Source: Hymenobacter wooponensis
GTDB taxonomy: Bacteria > Bacteroidota > Bacteroidia > Cytophagales > Hymenobacteraceae
DNA length: 64,000 bases
NCBI RefSeq assembly: GCF_004745865.1
Contig: NZ_SRKZ01000001.1
Location: 682,001 to 746,000, forward strand
Direction: 5' to 3'
Shown piece by piece: positions 42,671-51,633 of this stretch (position 1 is the first letter of the stretch; each line of letters starts with the position of its first letter). Both the position numbers and the translations under genes were made by a program. The notes beneath the pieces are model-generated. The model had not been told where the DNA came from. It saw nothing but the letters and a program-made list of their open reading frames with translations, and did no database searches.

Positions 42671-44722
42671 TTACTCTTGCCCTAGCCACCGAAAGCAGCG
42701 CAGCATAATGCGCAAATCGGTGCCGGTAACGTAGTCTTTGGCGTACAGTAGCTCCAGCCGACGGCGGGTGGCCTCCGAGAGTGCCGCAGTTGCTTGAGCA
42801 ACATCGGCAGGCGAAAGAATAGCCCGGGCCAACCGCCGCGGAGCCGCCGCATACCGCAGGCCTACCCACGTGCGCGAGCCACTCAGCACCCGAAAGCAGT
42901 TGCGCACAAACCCGGCTTTGTGCCGCTGAAATAGCAACACTAACGGCAGCAGTACCAAGAGCAGTAAGCTAGTGAACATATCAAGCAGCCGCTTATTGCG
43001 CACGTGCTGAGGGTGCACCAGGTTCAGGGTAATGTCAAGGGTATAATAGTCGCCGGGGGCATCCTTGCGGGAGCTGCCAATGATGTATTCGCTGTCTTGG
43101 GGCAGAATCTTGTAGGCCACCTCCGGATGCTGAGGCAGGCGCACCATAAGGGAAATTATCTGGCTGGCTGATAAATCTCGGCCGCAGAAAATCAGCTCAT
43201 TCAGCTCATACATCCGGATGATATCCTCCAGCTGCCGCACCTCTCCCAGCAAGTCTTCGGCGGCAGTGGTGGCTTGGGCAGCTTCCGTCATTTCCCATAC
43301 AGTGGCAGCCCCTACGGCCGTGCGCCGAAAGTTGGGCGAAGGCACCATCACTACATCGGGCGTCACAAAGCCAATAACGCGTACCTGCACACCAAACTGC
43401 TCTAGCAATTGCCGCACCCGCTCACTCTCCTGCCGGGAGCCTACGATAGCGACGTTTTTTTGGTGATACACTGCCAAACTGAACTTGTGGTGCACCACCA
43501 GGTTATGCACCATACGCCGACCAATCAGCGCCGCGGCGCTCCAGGCTCCGCCTAGCACAATCAGCGCCTTGGAGAAGCGCCAGGCGTCCAGAAAGTTGCT
43601 AAACGCAGAAATAAGCACGGTACCGATGAAGATACCCCGCACGATGCGGCTGGTTTTTGTGGGCTTATCGTAGCCGCCGCTTAGGTAAGCCGAAGCGAGC
43701 CAGAACAAGATATAGACCGGCACGGCGGCCAGCATGTACTTTTCTGGGTAAGGGATGCGCACATACCGGTGGTTTTCCTCCCAGTAGGTTTTCAGGAAGT
43801 ACATCCCCCCGTAGATCATAGCACCATCTAATAGTACGGGCGTAGCCTGCGTGAAGAAGCGCTGGCCTAGTGCCGCCCCGGCCCTCAGCCAGATAGCCAT
43901 GTTAATCAGGAAGCTGAACGCCCCCGCCCGACCCGGTGCGAAGTGCTTGCGGGCGAAGATGACCATGGCCCGGTAAAACACAAACACATAGTTGACACTC
44001 GTGCGCTTGGTGCTCTCCCCCTTGTAATGGATGATGCGGGTGCCAGGATAGTAGTAATTCTTCCAACCTCCCTGCGTGAGGCGGTACGAGAGGTCAATGT
44101 CCTCACCGTACATAAAATAGTCCTCGTCGAGCAGGCCTACTTCCGCCAGGGCCGTCTGGCGCATGAGCATAAACGCTCCACTGAGCACGGCTACTTCGTG
44201 GCTCTCGTCCTTATCAAGGTAGCCCAGGTGGTACTGCCCAAACCGTCGCGACTTTGGAAATAGCTTGGCCAGCCCGAACATTTTGTAGAAGGCCACCCAA
44301 GGTGTGGGCAAGCCCCGCTTGCTTTCCGGCAAGAAGCAGCCCTGCCCATCCAGCATTTTTACGCCTAGGCCTCCCCCATCAGGGTGAGCATCCATGAACT
44401 CGCAACACCGCAGAAAAGTATCTTCTTCTACTACGGTGTCGGGGTTGAGCAAGAGCACGTACTCACCACGAGCCTGCTTCAGAGCTTGGTTGTTGGCCTT
44501 GGAGAAACCAGGGTTGTGGTGGTTTTCCAGAAGGATTACATCCGGAAACCGATTCCGCACCATGGCTACCGAGCCATCCACGGAGTTATTGTCCACCACA
44601 AATACTTCCACTGGCTCCCCTAATTTCTCCACCGCCCGCTCCACCGACAACAACGCCTGCTCTAGGAAATAGCAGACGTTATAGTTAACGATAATGACAG
44701 AAAGCTTTACAGGAGCAGGCAC
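42671..44722 (-). CDS. GT2 glycosyltransferase fused to a membrane/Rossmann region and degenerate sugar-transferase end
   Basis: A 683-residue fusion starting at GTG. Residues 1-260 are a family 2 glycosyltransferase (KLSVIIVNYNVCYFLEQALL, VFVVDNNSVDGSVAMV, LLLNPDTVVEEDTF, MYGEDIDLSYRLTQGGWKNY), as in rhamnosyl- and N-acetylglucosaminyltransferases. Four or so membrane segments at 265-415 follow, then a nucleotide-binding-like NVAIVGSRQESERVRQLLEQ near 425. The end (NKRLLDMFTSLLLLVLLPLV, then VLSGSRTWVGL) resembles the membrane part of polyprenyl-phosphate sugar transferases, but the catalytic core is missing. It probably adds sugars to a lipid-linked envelope glycan. It precedes no obvious operon partner. 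Confidence 0.8.
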   Translation of the reverse strand: MPAPVKLSVIIVNYNVCYFLEQALLSVERAVEKLGEPVEVFVVDNNSVDGSVAMVRNRFPDVILLENHHNPGFSKANNQALKQARGEYVLLLNPDTVVEEDTFLRCCEFMDAHPDGGGLGVKMLDGQGCFLPESKRGLPTPWVAFYKMFGLAKLFPKSRRFGQYHLGYLDKDESHEVAVLSGAFMLMRQTALAEVGLLDEDYFMYGEDIDLSYRLTQGGWKNYYYPGTRIIHYKGESTKRTSVNYVFVFYRAMVIFARKHFAPGRAGAFSFLINMAIWLRAGAALGQRFFTQATPVLLDGAMIYGGMYFLKTYWEENHRYVRIPYPEKYMLAAVPVYILFWLASAYLSGGYDKPTKTSRIVRGIFIGTVLISAFSNFLDAWRFSKALIVLGGAWSAAALIGRRMVHNLVVHHKFSLAVYHQKNVAIVGSRQESERVRQLLEQFGVQVRVIGFVTPDVVMVPSPNFRRTAVGAATVWEMTEAAQATTAAEDLLGEVRQLEDIIRMYELNELIFCGRDLSASQIISLMVRLPQHPEVAYKILPQDSEYIIGSSRKDAPGDYYTLDITLNLVHPQHVRNKRLLDMFTSLLLLVLLPLVLLFQRHKAGFVRNCFRVLSGSRTWVGLRYAAAPRRLARAILSPADVAQATAALSEATRRRLELLYAKDYVTGTDLRIMLRCFRWLGQE

Positions 44723-44888
44723 AAGCGCGGGGGCGTGGAAAGGGTTACGAAATGTACTAAGATTAGCCGCACCCTACCTACCTTATTTCTAAGACGTGTG
44801 CCAAATTATTACGGAATTTATATATCTGTCAGCTTCCGTAGGCCTATTATTATTGTTCAGCTAATTGGGTACGGTGAGTCCAGACGCA

Positions 44889-44923
44889 AAAACAGCCCGC
44901 AGAGCAAGTCTACGGGCTGTTTT
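44889..44923. terminator. Terminator of recR
   Basis: AAAACAGCCCG (44889-44899) and CGGGCTGTTTT (44913-44923), 13-base loop. It follows the minus-strand recR. The gap 44723-44962 otherwise shows nothing. Confidence 0.75.
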
Positions 44924-44962
44924 AAAGTAACTGTTATCTTTTTGTTTAGTGGCCGCCAACTA

Positions 44963-45577
44963 TTACCGGGCCTGCCGCTGCCGCTCCACTATGGAACGGC
45001 CCAATGTGATTTCATCGGCATACTCTAGCTCACCGCCCATCGGGATGCCACGGGCAATGCTGCTCACGTGCACCTCAGGTAAGTCGCGCAGCTTGCGAGA
45101 CAGGTAAAAGGCAGTGGTGTCGCCTTCCATCGTGGGGCTGATGGCCAGAATGACTTCTCGTACCTCAGAGCCTTCTTTGGTTACGCGCTGCAGTAGAGAG
45201 TCAATGGTTAGATCAGCCGGGCCAATGCCTTCAATGGGCGAAATCACGCCACCCAGCACGTGGTACATACCTTGGTATTGCGCGGTATTCTCAATGGCAA
45301 TAACATCGCGGATATCCGACACGACGCACACGGTGCTTTGGTCGCGGAGCTGGTTAGCGCAGATGGCACACTCCGGCGTATCCGAGATGTTGTGGCAGGT
45401 ATCGCAGTAGCGAATCTCGAAGCGCATTTTAGCCAGGGCCTCCGCCAGCGAAGCCGTAGTATCCGTCTCGGCTTTCAGTAGGTGGAGCGCGAGGCGCAAA
45501 GCCGTTTTCTTGCCGATGCCCGGCAGCTTCGACAATTCACCAACGGCGTTTTCTATCAATTTGGAAGGGAATTCCAT
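44963..45577 (-). CDS. recR: Recombination protein RecR
   Basis: A 204-residue protein of standard length: helix-hairpin-helix [20 protein letters not shown], zinc finger [20 protein letters not shown] near 58-75, Toprim [19 protein letters not shown] near 80, and Walker-like region near [16 protein letters not shown]. It works with RecF/RecO to load RecA at gaps. The upstream clpS gene is on the same strand, separated by a large hairpin. Confidence 0.96.
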   Translation of the reverse strand: MEFPSKLIENAVGELSKLPGIGKKTALRLALHLLKAETDTTASLAEALAKMRFEIRYCDTCHNISDTPECAICANQLRDQSTVCVVSDIRDVIAIENTAQYQGMYHVLGGVISPIEGIGPADLTIDSLLQRVTKEGSEVREVILAISPTMEGDTTAFYLSRKLRDLPEVHVSSIARGIPMGGELEYADEITLGRSIVERQRQAR

Positions 45578-45602
45578 TCAGATCAACAAGTTGTAAAAAG
45601 AG

Positions 45603-45695
45603 CTGTCATCCAGGGCGTACGAGGGTTGCTCACAAGGCCCATATCTAAACAATAATTTCCTTGTGATAAGTCCCTTCGCAGGTCCTGGATGACAG
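45603..45695. terminator. Large two-stage hairpin between clpS and recR
   Basis: Outer arms CTGTCATCCAGG (45603-45614) and CCTGGATGACAG (45684-45695); inner arms CACAAGG (45631-45637) and CCTTGTG (45659-45665); partial pairing between. T-runs follow on both strands (CTCTTTTT on minus, CAGTTTTTTT on plus). At least a terminator for clpS; its size suggests it may be a structured RNA or small palindromic element. Confidence 0.65.
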
Positions 45696-45715
45696 TTTTT
45701 TTCGTCGGCTCCCAG

Positions 45716-45997
45716 CTATACGATGTCGGCTGAAATGCCGCGGTCGTGGATAGCGGTGCACATGGCCGCCAGCTCGTCATAGGCGCCGTGCTTCACGGTG
45801 CACTGGCCTTTGTAGTGGATCAGGAGCGTGCACTGCTCAGCCTGTTCGGGCTCGTGGCCGCACACATCAATGAGCGTTCTGATGACGTGGTCGAAGGTAT
45901 TAATGTCATCATTATACACGACCAGGTCGCGCACGTCGGTGGTCTCTTCCAGGAGCAGAACGTCCTCGTCGTACTCGATTTGCGGTTTACTGTTCAT
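45716..45997 (-). CDS. clpS: ATP-dependent Clp protease adaptor ClpS
   Basis: A 93-residue adaptor: an acidic N-terminal extension, then VRDLVVYNDDINTFDHVIR, CGHEPEQAEQCTLLIHYKGQ and a short C-terminal helix. The Asp-Asn pair region NDDINTF and the His-containing helix form the N-degron pocket. ClpS delivers N-end rule substrates to ClpAP-type or ClpCP proteases. The promoter element TAGTTTTG ends only 4 bases before the ATG. Confidence 0.92.
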   Translation of the reverse strand: MNSKPQIEYDEDVLLLEETTDVRDLVVYNDDINTFDHVIRTLIDVCGHEPEQAEQCTLLIHYKGQCTVKHGAYDELAAMCTAIHDRGISADIV

Positions 45998-46001
45998 GGC
46001 A

Positions 46002-46009
46002 CAAAACTA
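46002..46009 (-). promoter_or_regulatory. -7 element TAGTTTTG of clpS
   Basis: Minus-strand TAnnTTTG match four bases before the clpS ATG; the mRNA would be leaderless or nearly so. Confidence 0.55.
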
Positions 46010-46215
46010 CGTAAAAACAGGCAGAAAGCCGGATTTCAAAGTCTAAACTGGTTTACTATAACCACCTGAGCAGCAGAATCGTTTCGGGCAAGCATTGTAA
46101 AATCTGAATAGAACCAAAGTACAGGCAGGTACCTGCTCTCCAGGGTGGCCTAGCTAGACTGCTCTGAAATTCTGATGTACTTTTCAGGTCTCATTCCGCT
46201 ACCCTTTCCACTACT

Positions 46216-48390
46216 ATGCTTCACCGTTTTGCTCACCGGCGGCTTTTCCTGCTGCTGGCTGTTATGGCGTACCTGCCGGTTCTGGCCCAGCAGAAGCGTT
46301 TCACCATGGAAGACGCCTTCCTCAACCGCCAACTTCAGCCAGAAAACCTGCGTCAGCTCACCTGGATACCGGGCTCCTCGGATGAATACAGCTACCTGCG
46401 CACCACCAACGGCCAAGACGAGATAGTACGTGGCTCAGCTAGTGGCCAAGTAAGGGCCGTGCTTTCCCTTGGCGAGCTAGGCCAGTCGTTGCAGGCGGCC
46501 GGTGCGCCGGCTGTCAAGGCTTCGGCATTTCCGGCCGTAACCTGGGTGAATCCGCAGAGCTTTCTGGTTACGCGCATTGGCAAAGTATACCGCGTTGATG
46601 CGGCCTCCAAGCAGGCTGCTGCGCTGTTTAGCTACGACCAGAGTGCCGCCAATGTAGACCTCGACCCAACGAAGAGCCGAGTGGCCTACACTAAAGGCCA
46701 GAACCTTTACATCTCACTGGCCGGCCGTGAAAACGAGGCTGTGACGCAGGAAACCAACTCAGCCATTGTGAATGGGCAAGCCGCGCACCGCTCGGAGTTT
46801 GGCATCACGAAGGGCACCTTCTGGAGCCCCACGGGCAGCAAACTGGCCTACTACTGCATGGACCAGACCATGGTAACGGACTACCCCATCGTATCTATTG
46901 AGCCCGAGCCCGCCAAGGCTGTGCCCATAAAGTACCCCATGGCTGGCGACAACAGCCATGAGGTAACGGTGGGCGTGTACGACCTGGCTGCCCGCAAAAC
47001 TGTGTTCCTACAAACTGGTGAGCCCAAGGAGCAATATCTAACCAATATCACTTGGAGCCCCGACGAGAAGAGCATATACATGGCGGTGCTCAACCGGGCG
47101 CAGAACCACATGAAGCTCAACCAATACGATGCTGCTACTGGGGCCTTCGTGAAAACGCTGTTTGAGGAAAAGGACGAAAAGACCTTTGTGGAGCCTCTGC
47201 ACCCGCTCACGTTCGTGCCCGGCCACCCCGACCAGTTTATCTGGCAAACCCAGCGCGACGGCTACAATCACCTCTACCTCTACTCTACCAGCGGCAAGCT
47301 GCTGCGCCAAATAACCAAGGGCGCGTGGCAGGTAACGGACTTATTGGGCTTCGCTAATAAAAACCGGGAAGTAGTATTTCAGAGCACGGCAGCTAGCCCC
47401 ATGCAGCGCCGGTTGTATAGCGTAAGCCTAAACGGTGGCAAGGTGCGCGACCTGACTCCGCAAGCGGGCACCCACGCCGCCACGCTCAGCCCTAGCGGCA
47501 CGTATCTGCTCGATGTCTTCAGCAACGCTACCACTCCTCGCACCATCAAGGTTATAGGCCTAGCCAATGGCCAAGTCAAGCAAACGGTGCTGACGGCCCC
47601 AAATCCAATTGCCGACTATCAGGTGGGTGAAACCAAGCTGTTCCCCATCAAGGCCGATGATGGCAAGACGGACCTGTACTGCCGCCTGAACACGCCGCCC
47701 GGTTTCGACCCCAGCAAGAAGTACCCAGTGGTGGTGTACCTCTACGGTGGCCCACACGTGCAGCTCGTGACCGATTCCTGGCTGGGTGGCTCCAACCTCT
47801 GGATGCAGCTCATGGCCCAGAAGGGCTACGTGGTATTTACCCTCGACTCACGCGGTTCCGGCAATCGGGGCTCGGCGTTTGAGCGGGCTACCTTCCGGCA
47901 GCTGGGCACCGTAGAAATGGCCGATCAGCTAAAGGGAATTGACTACCTCAAGAGCCTGCCCTACGTGGACCAAGCGCGCATAGGTATTCACGGCTGGAGC
48001 TTTGGCGGTTTTATGACGACAACTATGATGACGCGCAGCCCCGGCACCTTCAAAGTAGGCGTGGGCGGCGGCCCAGTTATCAACTGGCGCCTTTACGAAA
48101 TCATGTACACAGAGCGCTACATGGACACGCCCCAGGAAAACCCCGAAGGCTACGAGAAGGCCAACCTGCTCAACTACGTCGATAAGCTTCAGGGCAAGTT
48201 GTTGCTCATTCACGGCACCATTGATGATGTAGTTGTGTGGCAGCACAGCCTCGAATACCTGAAAAAGGCCGTAGACCAAGGTGTGCAGCTCGATTACTTC
48301 GTGTACCCAGGCCACCCGCACAACGTGGGCGGCAAAGACCGCGTCCACCTCTACAATAAAATCACTCAGTACTTCGACGAGAAGCTCTAG
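46216..48390 (+). CDS. S9 family prolyl oligopeptidase (dipeptidyl peptidase IV-like)
   Basis: A 724-residue secreted peptidase. Signal peptide LFLLLAVMAYLPVLAQ, then a beta-propeller (about 60-470) and a C-terminal alpha/beta hydrolase. Catalytic residues: Ser in IHGWSFGGFMTTTMM near 595, Asp in HGTIDDVVVWQHS near 672, His in YPGHPHNVGGKD near 700. The Glu pair that reads the peptide N-terminus in DPP IV probably lies in the VTQETNSAIV/ITKGTFWSPTG region, unverified. It removes dipeptides with Pro or Ala at position two, in periplasm or outer surface. The stop TAG is part of a TAGGCCAGT motif. Confidence 0.9.
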   Translation: MLHRFAHRRLFLLLAVMAYLPVLAQQKRFTMEDAFLNRQLQPENLRQLTWIPGSSDEYSYLRTTNGQDEIVRGSASGQVRAVLSLGELGQSLQAAGAPAVKASAFPAVTWVNPQSFLVTRIGKVYRVDAASKQAAALFSYDQSAANVDLDPTKSRVAYTKGQNLYISLAGRENEAVTQETNSAIVNGQAAHRSEFGITKGTFWSPTGSKLAYYCMDQTMVTDYPIVSIEPEPAKAVPIKYPMAGDNSHEVTVGVYDLAARKTVFLQTGEPKEQYLTNITWSPDEKSIYMAVLNRAQNHMKLNQYDAATGAFVKTLFEEKDEKTFVEPLHPLTFVPGHPDQFIWQTQRDGYNHLYLYSTSGKLLRQITKGAWQVTDLLGFANKNREVVFQSTAASPMQRRLYSVSLNGGKVRDLTPQAGTHAATLSPSGTYLLDVFSNATTPRTIKVIGLANGQVKQTVLTAPNPIADYQVGETKLFPIKADDGKTDLYCRLNTPPGFDPSKKYPVVVYLYGGPHVQLVTDSWLGGSNLWMQLMAQKGYVVFTLDSRGSGNRGSAFERATFRQLGTVEMADQLKGIDYLKSLPYVDQARIGIHGWSFGGFMTTTMMTRSPGTFKVGVGGGPVINWRLYEIMYTERYMDTPQENPEGYEKANLLNYVDKLQGKLLLIHGTIDDVVVWQHSLEYLKKAVDQGVQLDYFVYPGHPHNVGGKDRVHLYNKITQYFDEKL

Positions 48391-48422
48391 GCCAGTAGCT
48401 AAGCCTTGATAACGCAATAAGG

Positions 48423-48485
48423 AAGGACCTTTCTCAGAAACACGACTGGCCTAGCGGCCCGGCGCTTCCTCTGAGAAAGGTCCTT
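48423..48485. terminator. Bidirectional terminator between the S9 peptidase and DUF4132 genes
   Basis: Arms AAGGACCTTTCTCAGA (48423-48438) and its complement (48470-48485), with an ACTGGCCTA motif in the 31-base loop. Confidence 0.8.
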
Positions 48486-48499
48486 CTTATCGTTTAGCG

Positions 48500-51028
48500 C
48501 TATCGCTTGATTTGACGAACTATGGTTGCGTCCGTGATTTTGTCATCATCCATGAGCAGCAGGGCTTTGCTGAGGATAATGGACAGCACAGCGTCGCCCT
48601 CAAAGGGCAGAAATACATCGGTGGTGGTTTTCACGGAACGGTCGGGTACAATACAGAGGTACTGGTCGTTGGGCTCCATGAGAATGTTGCCGCTGCCCAA
48701 ATGGATTTTGTAGGTCCGTAGCTTGCCGCGCACTACCAGAAACCGGTCCTTGATTTCGCTGACCTTACCAATCTTCAGGCGCGGGACCAGACGCTCCAGG
48801 GCCAGCTTACGGTTTTTTGCCACTTCGCCAAGCTCCCCGAAGCTGTAGCTTTCCCAGTAGTCACGGTAAACGGGTAGGCCACCGTTGTCGCGCCAGAGGG
48901 GGTCATTTCCCACTGAGGCAACGCCCACGAACAAGTCTACGTCGCGCATTACTTCGGAGAATACCAGGGGTGGTACCTCCGGCAGCGATATCGTTTCCTC
49001 GCCCCTCACAAATCGTACTTGGTCGGTGCTGACGTAGTTCCAGATACCGGTAGCATTCCAGGCTTCATCGGCATTCACTTCACTCACCCAAAACTGCGCC
49101 TGCAGGCCTTGCACCGGCAGCTCCAGCGTGGCCGCATCCGACTCGTAACCTTTATCATAAGCACCCATGAGGCTGTAGCGCCAGCCGCGTAGCTTGGCCA
49201 GCGAGCTAAACTGGTGCTGCCGCAGCACGTGAGCTGCCATCCGGTTGGAGTATGTGCGGGTGCGTTCTTCGGGCGGCGTAAGCAAGTATACTTCACGGTA
49301 GGCCTGTTTTAGGGGCTGGCGCAGTTGGTTTTCATCCAGCAAGGTGCGCCAGGCCAGCACTTCTTCGGTGGCCGCTAACACGGGGTGCCAAAGCTGCAGG
49401 GTGTCCGCGTCAGTGGGCTCCGGTACAACCTTGCCCTGTGCATTTCGCCAAGCATCCTGTAGCCATAGGGCATCCTGATGAGAACCATCGGGGTGATGGA
49501 TACGCCAAATGAGGGGGTGCACCAGCTTTTCCATGAGGCCATGCTCCATGTAGTAGCGCCGAAACCTAGGCCACGTAATGCGCCGGTCGGCTACATAGCT
49601 CCGGTCGAGCCGGTCGCGCTGGGCGGAGTAGGCGTGCTGCGCCTGGGTTTGGGCTAGCTTCAGGTTTAGCAGCTCTTGGCCGTGGGTGCTCTTTAGGGCA
49701 GTTGGCGCCGACTTTAGTGGCTTGCCCGACTTACTCCATTGCACTTCCGCTTTGCCTCCTACCAGCGTTAATACGGCCCGGTAGTCGCCTAGCGTGTACT
49801 CAGCCCGCCCGCCTTGCAAGCCGAAATCGGGCACGGCCATGTCTTCCAGCTCAGCCGGCGTCATGCCCAACTCCAGGGCTGCCTTTTCAATGCTGCGCCC
49901 GATAAGCGTTTGCGTGTTGGCCTGCTTTACTACCCCATGCAGCCGCGATAAATGCGCCACGCCCGGCAAGCCGCCTTTCGCCAATACCCATACGCACGCA
50001 TTGCCCAGGCTAGCCGCAAGTTGGCCTTTCTCCGGAATTTTGCGGTAGCACTTGGCCGCCAATTCGGCTACCGAGTGCAGCATGGTTGGGGTTAGCAGCG
50101 AGGCACTAATCCAGAGTAGCCCTTTCGCCAACTCTTGGTTGGGTCCGCTCAAAAAATGCCTCTCCGTGTACGTGTAGGTATGGCCCCCGTAGGTATTGGT
50201 GCGGTTGAGCTCTTGCACGGGAAGTTTAGCCAGTGCGCTCAGCCATACTTCAATGTGCGACGCCACCAGCTCGGTTCCTACTGCCGCCACCGCGGCGCCT
50301 GCCTCCTTCTGGAACTTAGCGGTGGGCTGGGCACCAGTGGCTTTCTGGCACAGCTGCAATAGCCGCATCCACGACCCAGCTTCCGGCCCGTTCTCTAGGG
50401 TGCGTACAAACTCGGTTAGCGCCTGCCCGAACGCATCATTTGTGGGAAACACGAGCTTCGGCAGCTGCTCTGGTTCAGTAACACCCAGCATTTCCCGGAT
50501 TTTTACACTCGCTTTAGTTTCGTTAAGATGGTGCGTTTCCAGGTAATTGAGCAATTGCAAGAGATACGCCCGCGTTGCCTCCTGAATGTCCTCTTTCTTA
50601 AGCAGCTTTTGTAACTGGCCTAGCGTCAAACTAAACGGATAAAGGCCTAGGCCTGTGCGTCGGGCCTCGTAGTCTGTCTTGCTGAAATCCAGGCCAAAGC
50701 CGCGGAATAGATTCACGTATTCCTCTTGGCTGAGCTGCATGCGAGTCCGCATCAGCGCGGTTAGGATATCAGTCATAGTAAACCGTAATTGAAAATTCTG
50801 CTGACGGACGCATTCAGTCATGGCCTGGGTTAAAGCCAAGGCTATTCTTCCCCGAAACCGGGGACTCTCCTCACATACCGTAGCATAAGCCGGCAGATCA
50901 GTGATTTTGATGGTATACGGCTTGTCACTCGCCTCTTCGGTCAGGGCAATTAGAACAGGGCGTAGTTCCTGCTCGGCACCTGTATCCGCAAACAGTTCGG
51001 GCAGGGAATATAGCTTGGTACTTAACAT
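48500..51028 (-). CDS. DUF4132 domain protein (MolR-like), in an operon with a Gly-Gly-ended protein
   Basis: An 842-residue protein. The start at 51028 is chosen because MLSTKLYSLPEL begins the globular part; the frame is open farther upstream. Long helical stretches (with EEYVNLFRGFGLDFSKTDYE and LGMTPAELEDMAVPDFGLQG) lead to the C-terminal DUF4132 signature: VHPLIWRIHHPDG, LGSGNILMEPNDQYLCIVPD and FLPFEGDAVLSIILSKALLL. The family is widespread, includes MolR of E. coli, and its molecular role is not known; it is often linked to multi-gene ATPase systems, but here its only partner is the small gene 77 bases upstream. No catalytic motif seen. Confidence 0.8.
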   Translation of the reverse strand: MLSTKLYSLPELFADTGAEQELRPVLIALTEEASDKPYTIKITDLPAYATVCEESPRFRGRIALALTQAMTECVRQQNFQLRFTMTDILTALMRTRMQLSQEEYVNLFRGFGLDFSKTDYEARRTGLGLYPFSLTLGQLQKLLKKEDIQEATRAYLLQLLNYLETHHLNETKASVKIREMLGVTEPEQLPKLVFPTNDAFGQALTEFVRTLENGPEAGSWMRLLQLCQKATGAQPTAKFQKEAGAAVAAVGTELVASHIEVWLSALAKLPVQELNRTNTYGGHTYTYTERHFLSGPNQELAKGLLWISASLLTPTMLHSVAELAAKCYRKIPEKGQLAASLGNACVWVLAKGGLPGVAHLSRLHGVVKQANTQTLIGRSIEKAALELGMTPAELEDMAVPDFGLQGGRAEYTLGDYRAVLTLVGGKAEVQWSKSGKPLKSAPTALKSTHGQELLNLKLAQTQAQHAYSAQRDRLDRSYVADRRITWPRFRRYYMEHGLMEKLVHPLIWRIHHPDGSHQDALWLQDAWRNAQGKVVPEPTDADTLQLWHPVLAATEEVLAWRTLLDENQLRQPLKQAYREVYLLTPPEERTRTYSNRMAAHVLRQHQFSSLAKLRGWRYSLMGAYDKGYESDAATLELPVQGLQAQFWVSEVNADEAWNATGIWNYVSTDQVRFVRGEETISLPEVPPLVFSEVMRDVDLFVGVASVGNDPLWRDNGGLPVYRDYWESYSFGELGEVAKNRKLALERLVPRLKIGKVSEIKDRFLVVRGKLRTYKIHLGSGNILMEPNDQYLCIVPDRSVKTTTDVFLPFEGDAVLSIILSKALLLMDDDKITDATIVRQIKR

Positions 51029-51105
51029 AGAGTGCGAGACACGATGAGTAAATAAAGCACGCCAAAGAGCGTACAAAGTCACGGAAAGAATAATGGATAA
51101 ATTTA

Positions 51106-51498
51106 TCATCCACCAACTAGCGGCGTGAGCTTAATAAAGCTTGCCGTGGCACCTGCACCTAGCCATACTTCCTCATCGAGGGTTTCTACCTGCCGATCGT
51201 TAACTAACACGAAGTAACCGTTCTGCCGAAAGCCTTCCAGGGCTTTGTACAGCTGCTGCTCGGCATCAATAGGCTTGGGCTGGCGCATCCGAAAACCGTT
51301 GAGTACTCGCTCCGAATCGGTGGGCTGCACTAGCCCATGAAAGATCCCCGACTGCCGGTTGTTATAGGCAGCTACTTCCTGGTGCACCCGTTGGGCAATA
51401 AGCTCACGCACGGTAAGCATCTCCTGCTGTACTTCCAGTTCTATGCGGTGCAGAACTCCGCCGGTAGCGGTTTCATCTTGAATGGTGAGTGTGGCCAT
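51106..51498 (-). CDS. Small protein ending in Gly-Gly, upstream of DUF4132
   Basis: A 130-residue protein from the ATG at 51498. The pattern is of a beta-grasp-like fold: TLTIQDETATGG, RIELEVQQEMLTVRELIAQR, VHQEVAAYNNRQSG, a helix QLYKALEGFRQNGYFVLVND, and a C-terminal strand ASFIKLTPLVGG that ends exactly at the stop. A terminal Gly-Gly is what ubiquitin-like proteins and sulfur carriers use for adenylation. No E1, E2 or JAB peptidase gene is in this window, so modification is hypothesis. Two tandem palindromes lie just upstream of the ATG. It is co-directional with DUF4132. Confidence 0.65.
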   Translation of the reverse strand: MATLTIQDETATGGVLHRIELEVQQEMLTVRELIAQRVHQEVAAYNNRQSGIFHGLVQPTDSERVLNGFRMRQPKPIDAEQQLYKALEGFRQNGYFVLVNDRQVETLDEEVWLGAGATASFIKLTPLVGG

Positions 51499-51508
51499 AG
51501 ATTTTAGA

Positions 51509-51523
51509 ATCATTACTAATGAT
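51509..51523. promoter_or_regulatory. Palindrome ATCATTA-C-TAATGAT
   Basis: Perfect 7-base arms, 11 bases before the ATG of the Gly-Gly-ended protein; next to the second palindrome at 51532-51544. Likely operator. Confidence 0.5.
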
Positions 51524-51531
51524 GGTGGATA

Positions 51532-51544
51532 CTAATTTCATTAG
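51532..51544. promoter_or_regulatory. Palindrome CTAAT-TTC-ATTAG
   Basis: Perfect 5-base arms with a 3-base centre, 9 bases from the previous palindrome and sharing its TAAT/ATTA core. Confidence 0.45.
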
Positions 51545-51633
51545 CAATATAGGCAAAAGCAGTTTATCACCCCTCTAGGCCACTATTTATTTTCCAACGT
51601 ATTTTTAGCTCGACCTACTCTCTCCTAGCTAGC

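Noticed and set aside
44735..45028. A 97-codon plus-strand frame in the gap before recR
   Set aside because: It runs through the recR terminator and into recR on the opposite strand; no protein features.
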